A model generated the notes under the pieces. It was not told the DNA's origin. It saw only the letters and a list, made by a program, of their open reading frames with translations, and made no database searches. Positions 26,775 through 35,704 of a DNA stretch of 48,097 nt are shown here, one piece after another (within the stretch, counting starts at the first letter, position 1; each line of letters begins with the position of its first letter). The position numbers and the translations under genes were made by a program. The stretch spans positions 1-48,097 of the forward strand of contig JAKIUY010000022.1 of the NCBI GenBank assembly GCA_021647315.1. The letters are read 5' to 3'. Source of the stretch: Victivallaceae bacterium (lineage in GTDB: Bacteria; Verrucomicrobiota; Lentisphaeria; Victivallales; Victivallaceae).

Positions 26775-28402
26775 TTTTTCTTATTTTCTAGGAATTTACA
26801 GTTTGACCGCCACCAGTTAGCAGAGCTACTCTGTGCAGCCCGTACTTTCATGGAACGGTAATAAGAACGAATCAGCTGCTCTTGTTTAGCAAAATTTTTA
26901 CTATCCGGCGACGTGCGTTTTTCCACATAAATAATCAGTGCCCCCCTGGCAGTATCAATTGGCATTGAAGCTTTACCAACAGCCAGCTTCTCAGATTCCT
27001 GTACAATTGCTCCGGCATTCGGCCCATAAGGCAAATTGCGTCGGGTAAATGGTTCAACCGCCTTAAAACCATAGACTTTGGCCGCAATCAATTTCCCAGG
27101 CGCTTTGGATTGAGCTATTTTCAATGCTATTTTACCGGCGGTTTCACGGGCCAATGCTATTGACTTAAGATTTTTCAGCTCTTTAATCACCTGCGCTTTA
27201 ACCTCTTTCAGTTCAGCAGGACGCGATTCTTTTTTATCTAACAGATAAGCGACATAGACCGCATCTTCAGTCACCACCGCATCTGAAATCGGCAATTCTC
27301 TCTCAATCAGCGTAATCTGTTTTACCAGCATCGCTGATTCAACATCACCAATTTTAACTTCATTTGATTTAAACCATGCGGTCTTAATCGAAGCAATTTT
27401 TTTACTCTTCACTTTATCCGCAAAAGTCTTGTACTGTTCAGTAGCATCCACTTCATCCAACATATCATAAAGTTCTGTAGCAAATACCTGAGCGGCATTG
27501 AGCGCCAATTCACTGGATAAGGATTTAACCAACCGTGCCGTAACCTGTTTTTTAACCTTTGACAACGGCTGCAACTTCCCTTTCGCAGTCTTAAAGTCAG
27601 CTTTGTTCGCAGCATAAAATTCTTTCAGGCGCTCTTCAGTGACCTGCTTAGCCGCAGCGGCAGCAAAATTCTTCAGTGGAAAAGCAATTAGCTCAGCCCT
27701 GTATTCAGCCGGTAAAATGAATCGGCCGTGATTGGCGGCAAAATATGTTTCAATATCCTGATCACTGAGTTTTACTTTGCCAATAAAATCAGCAGCCTTG
27801 AATTCAGCCATTTTAACCGTAGTCTTTTCCAGAAAGAAATTATAAAATGACTTCAGTTCATTATCAGTAATAATAACATTGTTCATCACCTGCGCATTAT
27901 AGGCCTGGCGCAGCAGTAATAGACGGATTGCAGTATCCAAATCGGTGGCAGAATAGCCGTTCTTGCGCACTTCTTTAAGTTTATCTTTATACTTCTGCAA
28001 GTCTAATTTACCGTCAGTTCCTTTCAGAGTCGGAAGCTTTGCAATATAATCCGCGACCTGTTTATCACTGACTCGGATACCACATTTTTTAGCGGCGGCA
28101 ATTTGCCCCAGTGAACTAAAAGCATTTTCCCAGATTCTTTCACTAATATTGCTGTTCAGTGGCTGACCGTAGCTCAACGCCATTGCCAACTGATCAAGTT
28201 TTGCCTGTTGGCGCATTTCGGCATAAGTTACCTCTTGACCAAAAACAGTTCCAACCAGTGCTTCATGCCCTTCGCGAACAAATAGACTGCGGAATCCCGG
28301 CGTCAAAAAACCAACGAAAGTAAAAATGATTACTAAAGTGATAATAGCAAATAACCAACGTCCGTGACGATGAAAAACCGAATTCATTTTTCTTATAACC
28401 AT
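26771..28402 (-). CDS. Membrane-anchored SurA/PpiD-like periplasmic foldase
   Basis: A 543-aa protein with one N-terminal membrane helix (WLFAIITLVIIFTFVGFL), then GTVFGQEVTYAEMRQQ, the start of a SurA-N chaperone domain, long helices, and FYNFFLEKTTVKMAEF-type segments seen in PpiD relatives. A clear parvulin active site could not be pointed out, so it may be chaperone only. The C-terminus is faced to the periplasm. GAGG lies upstream of the ATG. It runs into speD with a four-base overlap. Confidence 0.75.
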   Translation of the reverse strand: MVIRKMNSVFHRHGRWLFAIITLVIIFTFVGFLTPGFRSLFVREGHEALVGTVFGQEVTYAEMRQQAKLDQLAMALSYGQPLNSNISERIWENAFSSLGQIAAAKKCGIRVSDKQVADYIAKLPTLKGTDGKLDLQKYKDKLKEVRKNGYSATDLDTAIRLLLLRQAYNAQVMNNVIITDNELKSFYNFFLEKTTVKMAEFKAADFIGKVKLSDQDIETYFAANHGRFILPAEYRAELIAFPLKNFAAAAAKQVTEERLKEFYAANKADFKTAKGKLQPLSKVKKQVTARLVKSLSSELALNAAQVFATELYDMLDEVDATEQYKTFADKVKSKKIASIKTAWFKSNEVKIGDVESAMLVKQITLIERELPISDAVVTEDAVYVAYLLDKKESRPAELKEVKAQVIKELKNLKSIALARETAGKIALKIAQSKAPGKLIAAKVYGFKAVEPFTRRNLPYGPNAGAIVQESEKLAVGKASMPIDTARGALIIYVEKRTSPDSKNFAKQEQLIRSYYRSMKVRAAQSSSANWWRSNCKFLENKKK

Positions 28403-28867
28403 AAAAAAACCTCTGTAAAATTATACCCATTCGGGTATTTTTTAGTTGTATGTCATGAGCGATTACAGCTCAAAACTTAAATGAAATATGTCATCTACTG
28501 CTTTTATCAAAGTATAGTTGACAAAGAGACCTGTTATCCCCCGCAAAATATGCGATTGAATTTAAACCGGTTAACATACATTTAAACAGGCCAATTGACA
28601 AGAGATTAAGTGTAAAAAAAACGTATTTAAACGCACAAAAGTGACGGTTTCGGCGAAACAGCCATACTTCAACATGAAAAACAGACGGTTAATCCCTGCG
28701 ACAAAGTCGCTTTGGATCGCGGCAGTCCTCTGCCGCTTTAGCTTGGAACTGACAAAGTTCGCAAAATAACATGGGATAAAATAGCAAAACAACCATAACA
28801 AGATTATATTTTTTATAAAACTTTTTTTACAATTTGCAAAAACATGGGATAACATCTAAGTTTTAGC
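28403..28867. other. Divergent intergenic region, 465 bp
   Basis: Lies between the foldase (-) and LD-carboxypeptidase (+) genes and must hold both promoters. No convincing gene: a 94-codon minus frame at 28571-28855 has no recognisable features and runs through hairpins. Small stems occur around 28696-28737 (GCGAC/GTCGC and GCGGCAG/CTGCCGC). No conserved RNA family recognised. Confidence 0.4.
28423..28443 (+). terminator. Rho-independent terminator-like hairpin
   Basis: ATACCC-ATTC-GGGTAT followed by a run of six T (28438-28443) on the + strand. A short but perfect 6-bp stem with a tetraloop. In this place it would stop antisense transcription coming from the foldase gene region, and on the minus strand it lies in the foldase 5' leader. 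Confidence 0.45.
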
Positions 28868-29773
28868 ATGAAACTAATGCCTGAAACAATTAAACGCATC
28901 GCTATCATCGCACCTGCCGGTAAAGCACCGGCAACACGGGTCAATGCCGGCTGTGAACTGCTTAACCGGCATGGCATTGAAACCATCATCATGCCGCACG
29001 TGTTTGCTGATAATGCCGGGGTCGAATGGCTTTCCGGCGAAGTTGCCGGACGCGTCTCCGACCTCCATTGTTGCTGGCGGGACGACTCGATTGATCTGGT
29101 TATGTGCGTGCGTGGCGGTAGCGGTTCTGCACAGTTACTACCTTATTTGGACTGGGATCTGCTCCGCAGTCGTCAATTGCCGCTAATCGGCTACAGCGAC
29201 ATTACCGCACTGCACCTGGCAATGTTGAAATTTAAAGCCGGAATCCCCATCGCCGCGCCGATGTGCGGTAAATTAACTGAAGCTTTAGCTGGTGTTGAAT
29301 CATCAATAACCCGAAAATATCTATATCACGCTCTGGAGACAGCGGTAGAATCGTTGAAGCTGGCAGAAGAACTCAATATCCTCAAACCTGGTAATGCAAC
29401 CGGAAATATTATCGCCTGCAATTTGACCGTTCTGAACACCCTCTGCGGCACCCCATACCTACCGGATTTCAGCGATACAATATTAGTCTTGGAAGATATC
29501 AATGAAGAACCCTATAAGCTTGATCGTAGCCTGACGCAACTTGAACAGTGCGGCATCCTTACCGCCTGCAAAGGAATTATTTTCGGCAGTTTTACTGAAT
29601 GCGGAACTGGCGAAGAAATCCTGGCAGTTCAGAAAAAATACACATCTATGATCAACGGACCGGTCTTTGCTAGCTTCCCGTTCGGTCATACCTTTCCGAT
29701 GATCTCCATCCGTAACGGCTCCCCGGTTACCATGACTGATAACGGCTCCGTAATCCTTGCGATTGAGCAATAG
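28868..29773 (+). CDS. ldcA: LD-carboxypeptidase (muramoyltetrapeptide carboxypeptidase), peptidase S66
   Basis: Removes the terminal D-Ala from the murein tetrapeptide during cell-wall recycling in the cytoplasm. The 301-aa protein shows IAIIAPAGKAP, CVRGGSGSAQLLPYLD, the nucleophile in GYSDITALH (Ser110), the Glu segment LVLEDINEEPYKLDR, and the His segment FPFGHTFPM, which make up the Ser-Glu-His triad of S66. The start is uncertain: ATG 28868 has a weak ribosome site, and ATG 28877 (MPETIKRIAII) fits family starts equally well. No functional tie to neighbours is apparent. Confidence 0.88.
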   Translation: MKLMPETIKRIAIIAPAGKAPATRVNAGCELLNRHGIETIIMPHVFADNAGVEWLSGEVAGRVSDLHCCWRDDSIDLVMCVRGGSGSAQLLPYLDWDLLRSRQLPLIGYSDITALHLAMLKFKAGIPIAAPMCGKLTEALAGVESSITRKYLYHALETAVESLKLAEELNILKPGNATGNIIACNLTVLNTLCGTPYLPDFSDTILVLEDINEEPYKLDRSLTQLEQCGILTACKGIIFGSFTECGTGEEILAVQKKYTSMINGPVFASFPFGHTFPMISIRNGSPVTMTDNGSVILAIEQ

Positions 29774-29852
29774 CCTAACCACCCACAGCAAAAAACAATG
29801 GCAGCATGCCTGAACAACGACATACTGCCACCAAATGACTCTTTGAGGTCAA

Positions 29853-30115
29853 CTACTGCCCAAGCCCAGCTGTGCGAAGTGTTGTTTCGTCCGGACTGCG
29901 TCCAGAACAACAGCCTGCGAGCTTACCATCAATGACGACGGCGGGAACAGAACCAACGCCCAACTTTTGAGCTCGTTCAGCCACCTTGAGATGAAACTGT
30001 GTAACATTAACTTTAGATCACAAGTTGCATACCCTTGCGGTACGTGGCTTTATGACTTAAAGCCGCTAATGTGCGATTTGAGCCAAAATGAAATAATCGG
30101 CGTTTTCGTCCAAGC
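29853..30115 (-). pseudogene. Decayed thioredoxin-like gene (mercury-locus type)
   Basis: The minus strand ends with an intact C-terminal half: VAERAQKLGVGSVPAVVIDG followed by KLAGCCSGRSPDETTLR and a TAG at 29853-29855. This is the second half of a small thioredoxin-like protein often found in mercury or arsenic loci. Upstream, stop codons and frame changes (around 30010-30060) destroy the N-terminal CxxC region. It follows the broken MerC-like gene, in the usual order. Confidence 0.6.
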
Positions 30116-30116
30116 A

Positions 30117-30911
30117 CTACTTATTAGAGCCTCCGTTTACGTTGATTACAGCACCTGCCTCTCCGGAGGCACAAGCAGAACAGGTGTTTTTGTTATTAAT
30201 GACATACTTTTTGGGCCAGGCATTCCAAAGAGATGCAACGATCAACATCGCTATCCCCCATACATAGCGGTGTCGGAGCCAATTACGAACTTACCAATGA
30301 GCACGACAACGGTGGCTACAAGTCCCAGAATAAAAGGTCAGTATCCGCGGCGGCTTTTCGCCTTATGAGCCAAACCAACCACTGCAATTATAAGAAAAAG
30401 AACCGTTAGCGGCAGAAGATATGTCTTCTTCATCAGGAACCCAAACCCTAAACTGCTCAACAGACCTGCGTAGGCGGGCCAGCAGGCTGAGCAAAGACCG
30501 ACCGGCAAGAGGCGAAGCTCCAATTCCAGGAAGTGAAGCAATGGAGACTTGCCAGCCGCCGGTTGACTTGTTTTTTTCAACTTTTGCCGGTACTTTATCG
30601 TCATGGCTCAATGCCGCTACAATCATCTTCACCGACGGTGCACCTTGACCGAATTCTCCATTTTCGCCTGCATATCGTCGACAGCAGGAGATGTTTTCAG
30701 ATGGTGCTTCACCGGCAATATCTTTCCCGTCAATGAGAATAGTCGGGGAGCCGTAAGAGCGAACATGCGGTGGCGAAGAAGAATCTCCACAATCCCATTC
30801 AACCCATCTTGCCGTGATCCCAGTCCTGGGAAATGCACATAGAAGATTAGTCCGTGTCTGGATGACATTAGGACAGTCTTGAGCATATATCAATTCAACG
30901 GGTTTCATCAC
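30117..30911 (-). pseudogene. Frameshifted thioredoxin-domain/MerC-like membrane protein fusion
   Basis: Starts at ATG 30908 (or GTG 30911) after GGAGG with MKPVELIYAQDCPNVIQTRT, YGSPTILIDGKDIAGE and a Cys-Cys segment: a thioredoxin-like domain. After IASLPGIGAS (about 30500) an extra base shifts the frame; the other frame continues as LLPVGLCSACWPAYAGLLSS, then FLMKKTYLLPLTVLFLIIAV, a MerC-like mercury-uptake membrane domain with Cys pair. A TGA after KAKSRRGY and a second frameshift near 30250 precede AMLIVASLWNAWPKKYV and the end at 30117. The two shifts plus a stop make this a real pseudogene rather than one error. Confidence 0.7.
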
Positions 30912-31346
30912 TATTATTCCTCCATATCTTCAAGGATTGAACATTCACTTGCAGATAAAGATCAGGTGCTGGGCTCCCACATTGCAGCCCGTCCCCGAGG
31001 GAATTCTATTTGGACTTTTTATTAAAGCCTGAAAAAAACCGTCCTCTGGGCAGGGACATTGTTCTGAGGCTTTGCCGAAAGAACTATTCAATGCTACTCT
31101 GTATCTGTATGATTTTTATTCGCAAATTAATCAAAAACAGAGGACAGTATTACTCACTCAAGGGCTGTTCAATGCTAAGTAAATTTGAGGTGTAAGAAAA
31201 ATCCCGTTGGATCACAATCATTATGAGATTTATGAGATCATTAATTATAATAAGATCACAATCAACCTGTCCCTTTATGATGATTTAAGGTAATGTAAGA
31301 AAACCCCGGCCTGCCCTACGAAGCTTTATGCGTAGTAGTAGAGTAG

Positions 31347-31395
31347 CCACGGGCCTGTCTGCATGCGAAACGCACAGGCAGGTGATAACCCGTGG
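31347..31395. repeat. Compound stem-loop
   Basis: An outer stem CCACGGG/CCCGTGG encloses an 8-bp stem (CCTGTCTG/CAGGCAGG, one G-T pair) and an inner TGCG-AAA-CGCA. The layered design and G/C-rich arms stand out from the A/T-rich surroundings. It resembles dispersed palindromic intergenic repeats. Confidence 0.6.
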
Positions 31396-31505
31396 TCAAT
31401 ATAAAAAATAATTATAACTCCGTAGGAGTGAATCACCGAAAAGAATTGAGTCGCACCTACGGAACTGAAAGCTCTTTAATCTCTTATTAATCTCTTACCA
31501 CAAGC

Positions 31506-31603
31506 TTAGGGGTCACTCAAAAATAAATTGGTGAGTTTTGCGATGGAAGCTGATTGATAATTAAGGCACGAAAGTGTTTACATAGTAGAACTATATAAAT
31601 ATT
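31506..31603 (-). repeat. Repeat unit 3' end, copy B (degenerate)
   Basis: Begins TTAGGGGTCACTCAAAAA and carries the shared near-palindrome at 31577-31603. On the minus strand it encodes YIVLLCKHF ... QLP and a stop, matching the end of the 49-aa ORF at 25568-25717. No upstream part of the unit is present. Confidence 0.5.
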
Positions 31604-31719
31604 ATTGGAATTGCAAAATTAGCATTGAACAGTTCTGACTAGAAAGCATCTGCATTATCCCCGGGACTTCGCCAGGGAATAAAGGCATCCTTTGGATGTA
31701 ATAAAAAAGTCACTTTTGA

Positions 31720-31749
31720 AGAGCTGATAATGTCAGAGCTGATAATGTC
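31720..31749. repeat. 15-nt tandem duplication
   Basis: AGAGCTGATAATGTC occurs twice head to tail with no mismatch. Probably slippage. Confidence 0.7.
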
Positions 31750-31992
31750 AGTTCTGCTATAGTCAACGTTAAAAGCGGTGAAGGATCACCCGTTTCACGG
31801 GTTGAAGTCCCAACGCTTCGCTTGGGTCGTTCGGGGACTCACTCCTGGCACTCCCAAAAGCTTAATTCGTTGGTTTAGATCCTAACTCACAAAGTCTTGT
31901 CATTTTTGGGCAAGACTTTAAATTTCATCTCCGCTTCCGTAGCGACGCAGGAGCGGAGTTTGAAGTGGCATCTGCCTTCAGGTGCCACCTGA

Positions 31993-32026
31993 TTAGGACT
32001 CACAAAAAAATAACTTGGAGTTTTGA
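31993..32026 (-). repeat. Repeat unit 3' end, copy C
   Basis: TTAGGACTCACAAAAAAATA followed by TTGGAGTTTT, close to the outer end at 25561. It lies 11 nt beyond the stop of the sulfatase gene. Together with 35189-35226 it brackets the sulfatase/DUF1566 pair. Confidence 0.5.
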
Positions 32027-32036
32027 ATCACCTCTA

Positions 32037-33638
32037 TTATCTTTCTTGCGGTGGCCCGTTTGGTGCTTCATCACTGGCGATAAAACCATCACTATTTTTA
32101 TCCAGTCTGCTAAAGCGTCGTGCCGGGCCGGTAAATTCACTTTTGGAAACTTTGCCATCTTTGTCTTTATCCATTCTGGAAAAAAATCTACTGCCATCGC
32201 CATTTCTCTGTTGGCTGGAAACTGCATCAGGATCGTATTCACTGTTCACTGTTGGCAGTTGCGCCTTCACCATTTGTAAATATGCCAGCAGCCGTTGATG
32301 AAGTTTTTCTGTCTCTTCAGGGTTACTTTTTGCGAGATCATTAGTTTCACCTATGTCTTTATCCAGATCAAACAATTTAAGTTCGCCGGAGTCATAGTCT
32401 TTAATCAATTTTTTATTACCGACAATTATTGCTGATTGCGGTTTCTGTTTAGGGCCTTTCCCATAGTGCGGGAAATGAAATACCAACTCTTCATAGTGAC
32501 GTTTTAATTTACCGCCATTTTTTAAAACCGTGACCAAACTTGTTCCTTCAACTTTATCCGACAAACCTTTTTTGATTTTAGATAATTCACAAATAGTAGG
32601 GAAAAGATCAAATCCAATGACAGGGGTATTACTGTACATTCCACCTTTAATCCCGGGACCGGCTATCATCATGGGTACACGTATTCCACCCTCCCAAAGG
32701 GATGCTTTACCACCGTTTAACGGGAAGTTTTCTTTTCGATTATTTCGCGTTCCAGCCCCATTATCGGAGTAAAATATCAGATAAGTATTATTACTTATCC
32801 CAAGAGCTTTTATTTTATCCATCACCATGCCCACACTGGTATCAAGATCCATTGTCATTGCGGCATAATCTGCGGCCTTGTGATAGGTTCCCTTAGCCGT
32901 TTTTTCAAATATCTTAACTGTTTTTGAATTGGCTTTGGTTGGACTATGTACAGCGTAATGTGATAACTGAACATAGAATGGCTTGCCAGATTTAACCGAT
33001 TGCTCCATAAACTCGTTTGCCCGTTTTGTGATGCCGAATATATCTTTGGGGTTGGGATCACTGTAGACTCCCGGTCCTTTATTGCCGGTTTCGCCATCAT
33101 GAGCATCAAAACCATGTTTCCCCGGACCGCCACCATTGAGATGCCATTTGCCGTAATGAGCAGTTGTATATCCTGCTTTTTTCAACAGTTCAGCAATGGT
33201 TATTTGCTTTTCTTCCAGATAGTTCAGGTGAGTCGGAGCCACCATTTTTTGTGATGCAGAAGCTTTTTTGACAGGTCCCGGCGTGGTTACATGTAATTGC
33301 GCCGGGCTCATCCCTGTCAGCACACTTGCACGACTCGGAGTGCACATGGGAGCAGGTGAGTAGGCATGGGAAAATATTACTCCTGTAGCTGCCAATTTCT
33401 CCAAATTTGGCGTTTTATAAAAATCACTTCTTGACCCTTTTATATTTTTATCTGATTGAACAGATGTCCCTGTCCAGCCCATATCATCAACAAAGATAAA
33501 GACATAATTAGGTTTACCCGCGACTTGCTCAGTGCTGTTAACTTTATCACTGGCGACAAGCGTTTTGGTTAAAAGTCCGGCAACAAGTGCTAATGAGCAT
33601 GTTGATAATCTCGCTATTTTTAATATTCTTTTTTTCAT
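32037..33638 (-). CDS. Secreted formylglycine sulfatase with C-terminal EF-hand pair
   Basis: A 533-aa type I sulfatase. Signal peptide MKKRILKIARLSTCSLALVA up to about VAS. PNYVFIFVDDMGWTG gives metal Asp residues; CTPSR (Cys99) is the formylglycine site; GKWHLNGG and YSDNGAG are further active-site segments. The C-terminus adds two calcium loops, DKDKDGKVSKSEF and DKNSDGFIASDEA, joined by FTGPARRFSRL. The same tail ends the upstream DUF1566 protein. The tail may bind calcium and act in folding, anchoring or partner binding. AAGGAATAG precedes the start. Substrate (which sugar sulfate) cannot be inferred. Confidence 0.9.
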   Translation of the reverse strand: MKKRILKIARLSTCSLALVAGLLTKTLVASDKVNSTEQVAGKPNYVFIFVDDMGWTGTSVQSDKNIKGSRSDFYKTPNLEKLAATGVIFSHAYSPAPMCTPSRASVLTGMSPAQLHVTTPGPVKKASASQKMVAPTHLNYLEEKQITIAELLKKAGYTTAHYGKWHLNGGGPGKHGFDAHDGETGNKGPGVYSDPNPKDIFGITKRANEFMEQSVKSGKPFYVQLSHYAVHSPTKANSKTVKIFEKTAKGTYHKAADYAAMTMDLDTSVGMVMDKIKALGISNNTYLIFYSDNGAGTRNNRKENFPLNGGKASLWEGGIRVPMMIAGPGIKGGMYSNTPVIGFDLFPTICELSKIKKGLSDKVEGTSLVTVLKNGGKLKRHYEELVFHFPHYGKGPKQKPQSAIIVGNKKLIKDYDSGELKLFDLDKDIGETNDLAKSNPEETEKLHQRLLAYLQMVKAQLPTVNSEYDPDAVSSQQRNGDGSRFFSRMDKDKDGKVSKSEFTGPARRFSRLDKNSDGFIASDEAPNGPPQER

Positions 33639-33678
33639 AATACTATTCCTTATTTAGAGTCTATTTTCTTGTACGTCC

Positions 33679-35169
33679 TTATATTCTCCTGAGGAAGCCC
33701 TTTGGAGCTTCATCGTCTGTAATGAAGCCATTGCTGTTTTTATCGAGTCTGCTAAAGCGTCGTTTAGGTCCTGTAAATTCATCTTTTGACACTTTACCAT
33801 CACCGTTTTTATCGAGATGTTTTATAAAACTTGAAGGAGCACTTTGACTCGTGGCACTCTGACTCGGTCGAGCTTGACCTCTGGGTTTTCTACTCGCACT
33901 CATTTCAATTTGGGATCCAGTAGTTTGAGGAGTTGCCTGGCCGCCCCTAACACAAATTACATAGTTGTTAATACGTATAACATCGCCTTGTGGACCACGA
34001 CCAAAAGGGAATCCTAAAGGATTGCCTGATTTGGGATCGCTGCGTTGACTGCCGGCACCGTGAACATCCATCAGGGTTTTCCTGCCGGTACGACGATCCT
34101 GCATCCAACCCAGGGCTTCCCCGAAAGCAATGTAATCAGCAGCTTCGGCACCATATAGACTCTTATGCGTTGAGCTTGACCAATAGAAAGGATAGTTTTT
34201 ATTGCCGCCTTCATCTTTAATCGTAGAAATATCGAACAGCGGGCTGATTGCAGCTGACTTTGTGGTTTTGGGCGAACGGGTGTAATCCACAATACTCTGC
34301 AACTCTTTTATGTTTGGTAGCCGCCAGTCAGCATATCCTGCAAACTTCAGTCCTTCAGCCCATGCTAATGCCTCTTGCCACGCCAATTTACCATCTCGAT
34401 TTTTACCTGCGTTAAGTGCACCGCTGTCGATAGCCATCCAGGTCAATCCAGTTGCTTTATCTGTTATCGTTTTATCAGAATTTTTCTTGAAATCGTTCTT
34501 CCCATATTTTTTATTGCCGCGAACATAGATGAAGTAGAATTTTTTATCTTCAGCACGGTTACGAGGATTTTTCAGTCCATAACCTTTTATCCGACCATCT
34601 GCAAAATTTACTCCGAACATTGTTGCATCACCGCGCATTGTCGTACTGACATACTTAGTACTTGAACCATATTGAGAATCAATTATACGCTCACCTTTAC
34701 GCTCATCACCGTATTGGAATGTAAAATATTCTGTATCAATAAATGGTTTCAGTTTTGAACTGTCACGACTTCGAGGGTCAGGATCAGTTCCTGAAAACAG
34801 TATTAGTGAATAGAGCTCTTTTATTGTCGGTACCCGCCAATCCTTATAACCGCCTGTCCGGCACTTTTTCACATTGTTAAGCACTTGCGGCAAAGACATT
34901 TTTTCGCCCGGAGAACGCTGCCACATCAAACCGGTAATTAAATCACTGACAGTGCCATCTTTGTTGTTTTTATAACTGGGGACGTTACCTTGGTAATGTC
35001 CATCTTGACCAAAGTATTTTTCACCTTTTTGCGGAAATTCAATCTCCGTTCTATCATCATAGCAGCGAATCAGTCCTGTATCTACTATTGGATAGTTGAC
35101 TTTTTCACCAGCTGTCGCATAGCTGGCGATGAGCAGGCAGGTTGTCATTAGTATTGTTGGCTTATTCAT
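33679..35169 (-). CDS. Secreted protein with two DUF1566 (Lcl C-terminal) domains and EF-hand tail
   Basis: A 496-aa protein with signal peptide MNKPTILMTTCLLIASYATA. Two DUF1566 domains: ITGLMWQRSPGEKMSL ... YKDWRVPTIKELYSLI (about 75-190) and ATGLTWMAIDS ... YADWRLPNIKELQSIVDY (about 235-420). Lcl-type domains bind collagen or glycosaminoglycans in Legionella and have an FGE/C-type-lectin-like look. After a Ser/Gln-rich linker the C-terminus carries DKNGDGKVSKDEF and DKNSNGFITDDEA, homologous to the tail of the adjacent sulfatase at protein and DNA level. GGAGG precedes the start. It may help bind substrate or display the sulfatase; this is inference. Confidence 0.82.
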   Translation of the reverse strand: MNKPTILMTTCLLIASYATAGEKVNYPIVDTGLIRCYDDRTEIEFPQKGEKYFGQDGHYQGNVPSYKNNKDGTVSDLITGLMWQRSPGEKMSLPQVLNNVKKCRTGGYKDWRVPTIKELYSLILFSGTDPDPRSRDSSKLKPFIDTEYFTFQYGDERKGERIIDSQYGSSTKYVSTTMRGDATMFGVNFADGRIKGYGLKNPRNRAEDKKFYFIYVRGNKKYGKNDFKKNSDKTITDKATGLTWMAIDSGALNAGKNRDGKLAWQEALAWAEGLKFAGYADWRLPNIKELQSIVDYTRSPKTTKSAAISPLFDISTIKDEGGNKNYPFYWSSSTHKSLYGAEAADYIAFGEALGWMQDRRTGRKTLMDVHGAGSQRSDPKSGNPLGFPFGRGPQGDVIRINNYVICVRGGQATPQTTGSQIEMSASRKPRGQARPSQSATSQSAPSSFIKHLDKNGDGKVSKDEFTGPKRRFSRLDKNSNGFITDDEAPKGFLRRI

Positions 35170-35188
35170 TTTAATGCCTCCATAGATT

Positions 35189-35226
35189 ATGTATACTTGT
35201 TTAGGTTGAAATCCTAACTTTTATTT
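35189..35226 (-). repeat. 38-nt repeat, repeat unit 5' end, copy B
   Basis: Matches 25891-25928 with two mismatches and the same orientation. It overlaps the marR stop codon and ends just before the ribosome site of the DUF1566 gene. Confidence 0.7.
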
Positions 35227-35673
35227 TTTATATGCGACGAATTTTGGAACTTTTCCGCCAAGTGTATCGTGAAACAGCTCTAGTTGAGCAAACAGTGTTG
35301 CTGTTTCCTGACCTTCAAAAGGCGCTGCAAGTCGTTGCTCAATTTTTGCCCAAATTTTAATTACCTCTTTAGCTAATCTTTCTCCTTCGTCCGTTAATGT
35401 CACAACAACTGCGCGATTTGTCTTTGTATCCGTATAGCGTGATATTAGTTTTCTCTTTTCCAAAGGCTTGAGCATATTGGTAATAGTTGCCGACTTGACT
35501 CTCATGCCCCTTGCCATGTTTGCCTGAGTCATATCGCCATTCTCAAGTAAAACTACTAAAGTACGCCCCTGACCATGGTGTAAGCCAATTACAGCAAGCT
35601 CTTCAGTCGTTACCTGATCCATCATTTTACCAATATGCAAAAGTATATGAAAAAATGTCTTCTTGCGCTTCAT
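35221..35673 (-). CDS. MarR-family transcriptional regulator
   Basis: A 150-aa winged-helix repressor-type protein. The DNA-binding region reads LTQ-like DMTQANMARGMRVKSATITN then MLKPLEKRKLISRYTDTKTN and RAVVVTLTDEG (the wing). It heads the unit with the DUF1566 and sulfatase genes (51-bp gap). Its own promoter overlaps a perfect palindrome, so it probably represses itself and perhaps the downstream genes. The ligand is unknown; AGGA lies upstream. Confidence 0.88.
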   Translation of the reverse strand: MKRKKTFFHILLHIGKMMDQVTTEELAVIGLHHGQGRTLVVLLENGDMTQANMARGMRVKSATITNMLKPLEKRKLISRYTDTKTNRAVVVTLTDEGERLAKEVIKIWAKIEQRLAAPFEGQETATLFAQLELFHDTLGGKVPKFVAYKK

Positions 35674-35704
35674 AAAAAATCCTGTTATTAAATTAATACT
35701 AGGC

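Larger units (their letters stand above)
30912..32036. other. 1.1-kb intergenic region rich in hairpins and remnants
   Basis: No supported gene; the 61-codon frame at 31010 looks accidental. From 31347 on it holds at least seven stem-loops: 31347-31395, 31419-31463, 31788-31802, 31809-31826, 31891-31919, 31929-31958 and 31965-31988. It also has a 15-nt tandem duplication at 31720-31749 (AGAGCTGATAATGTC twice) and two copies of the repeat-unit end (31506 and 31993). No known RNA family recognised. Confidence 0.5.

Noticed and set aside
28571..28855. 94-codon minus frame in the divergent gap before ldcA
   Set aside because: Starts with a Met but shows no family motif, runs through palindromic sequence and has no ribosome site; treated as intergenic.
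31010..31195. 61-codon + frame after the MerC-like pseudogene
   Set aside because: No ribosome site or recognisable domain; composition is like the surrounding non-coding DNA.
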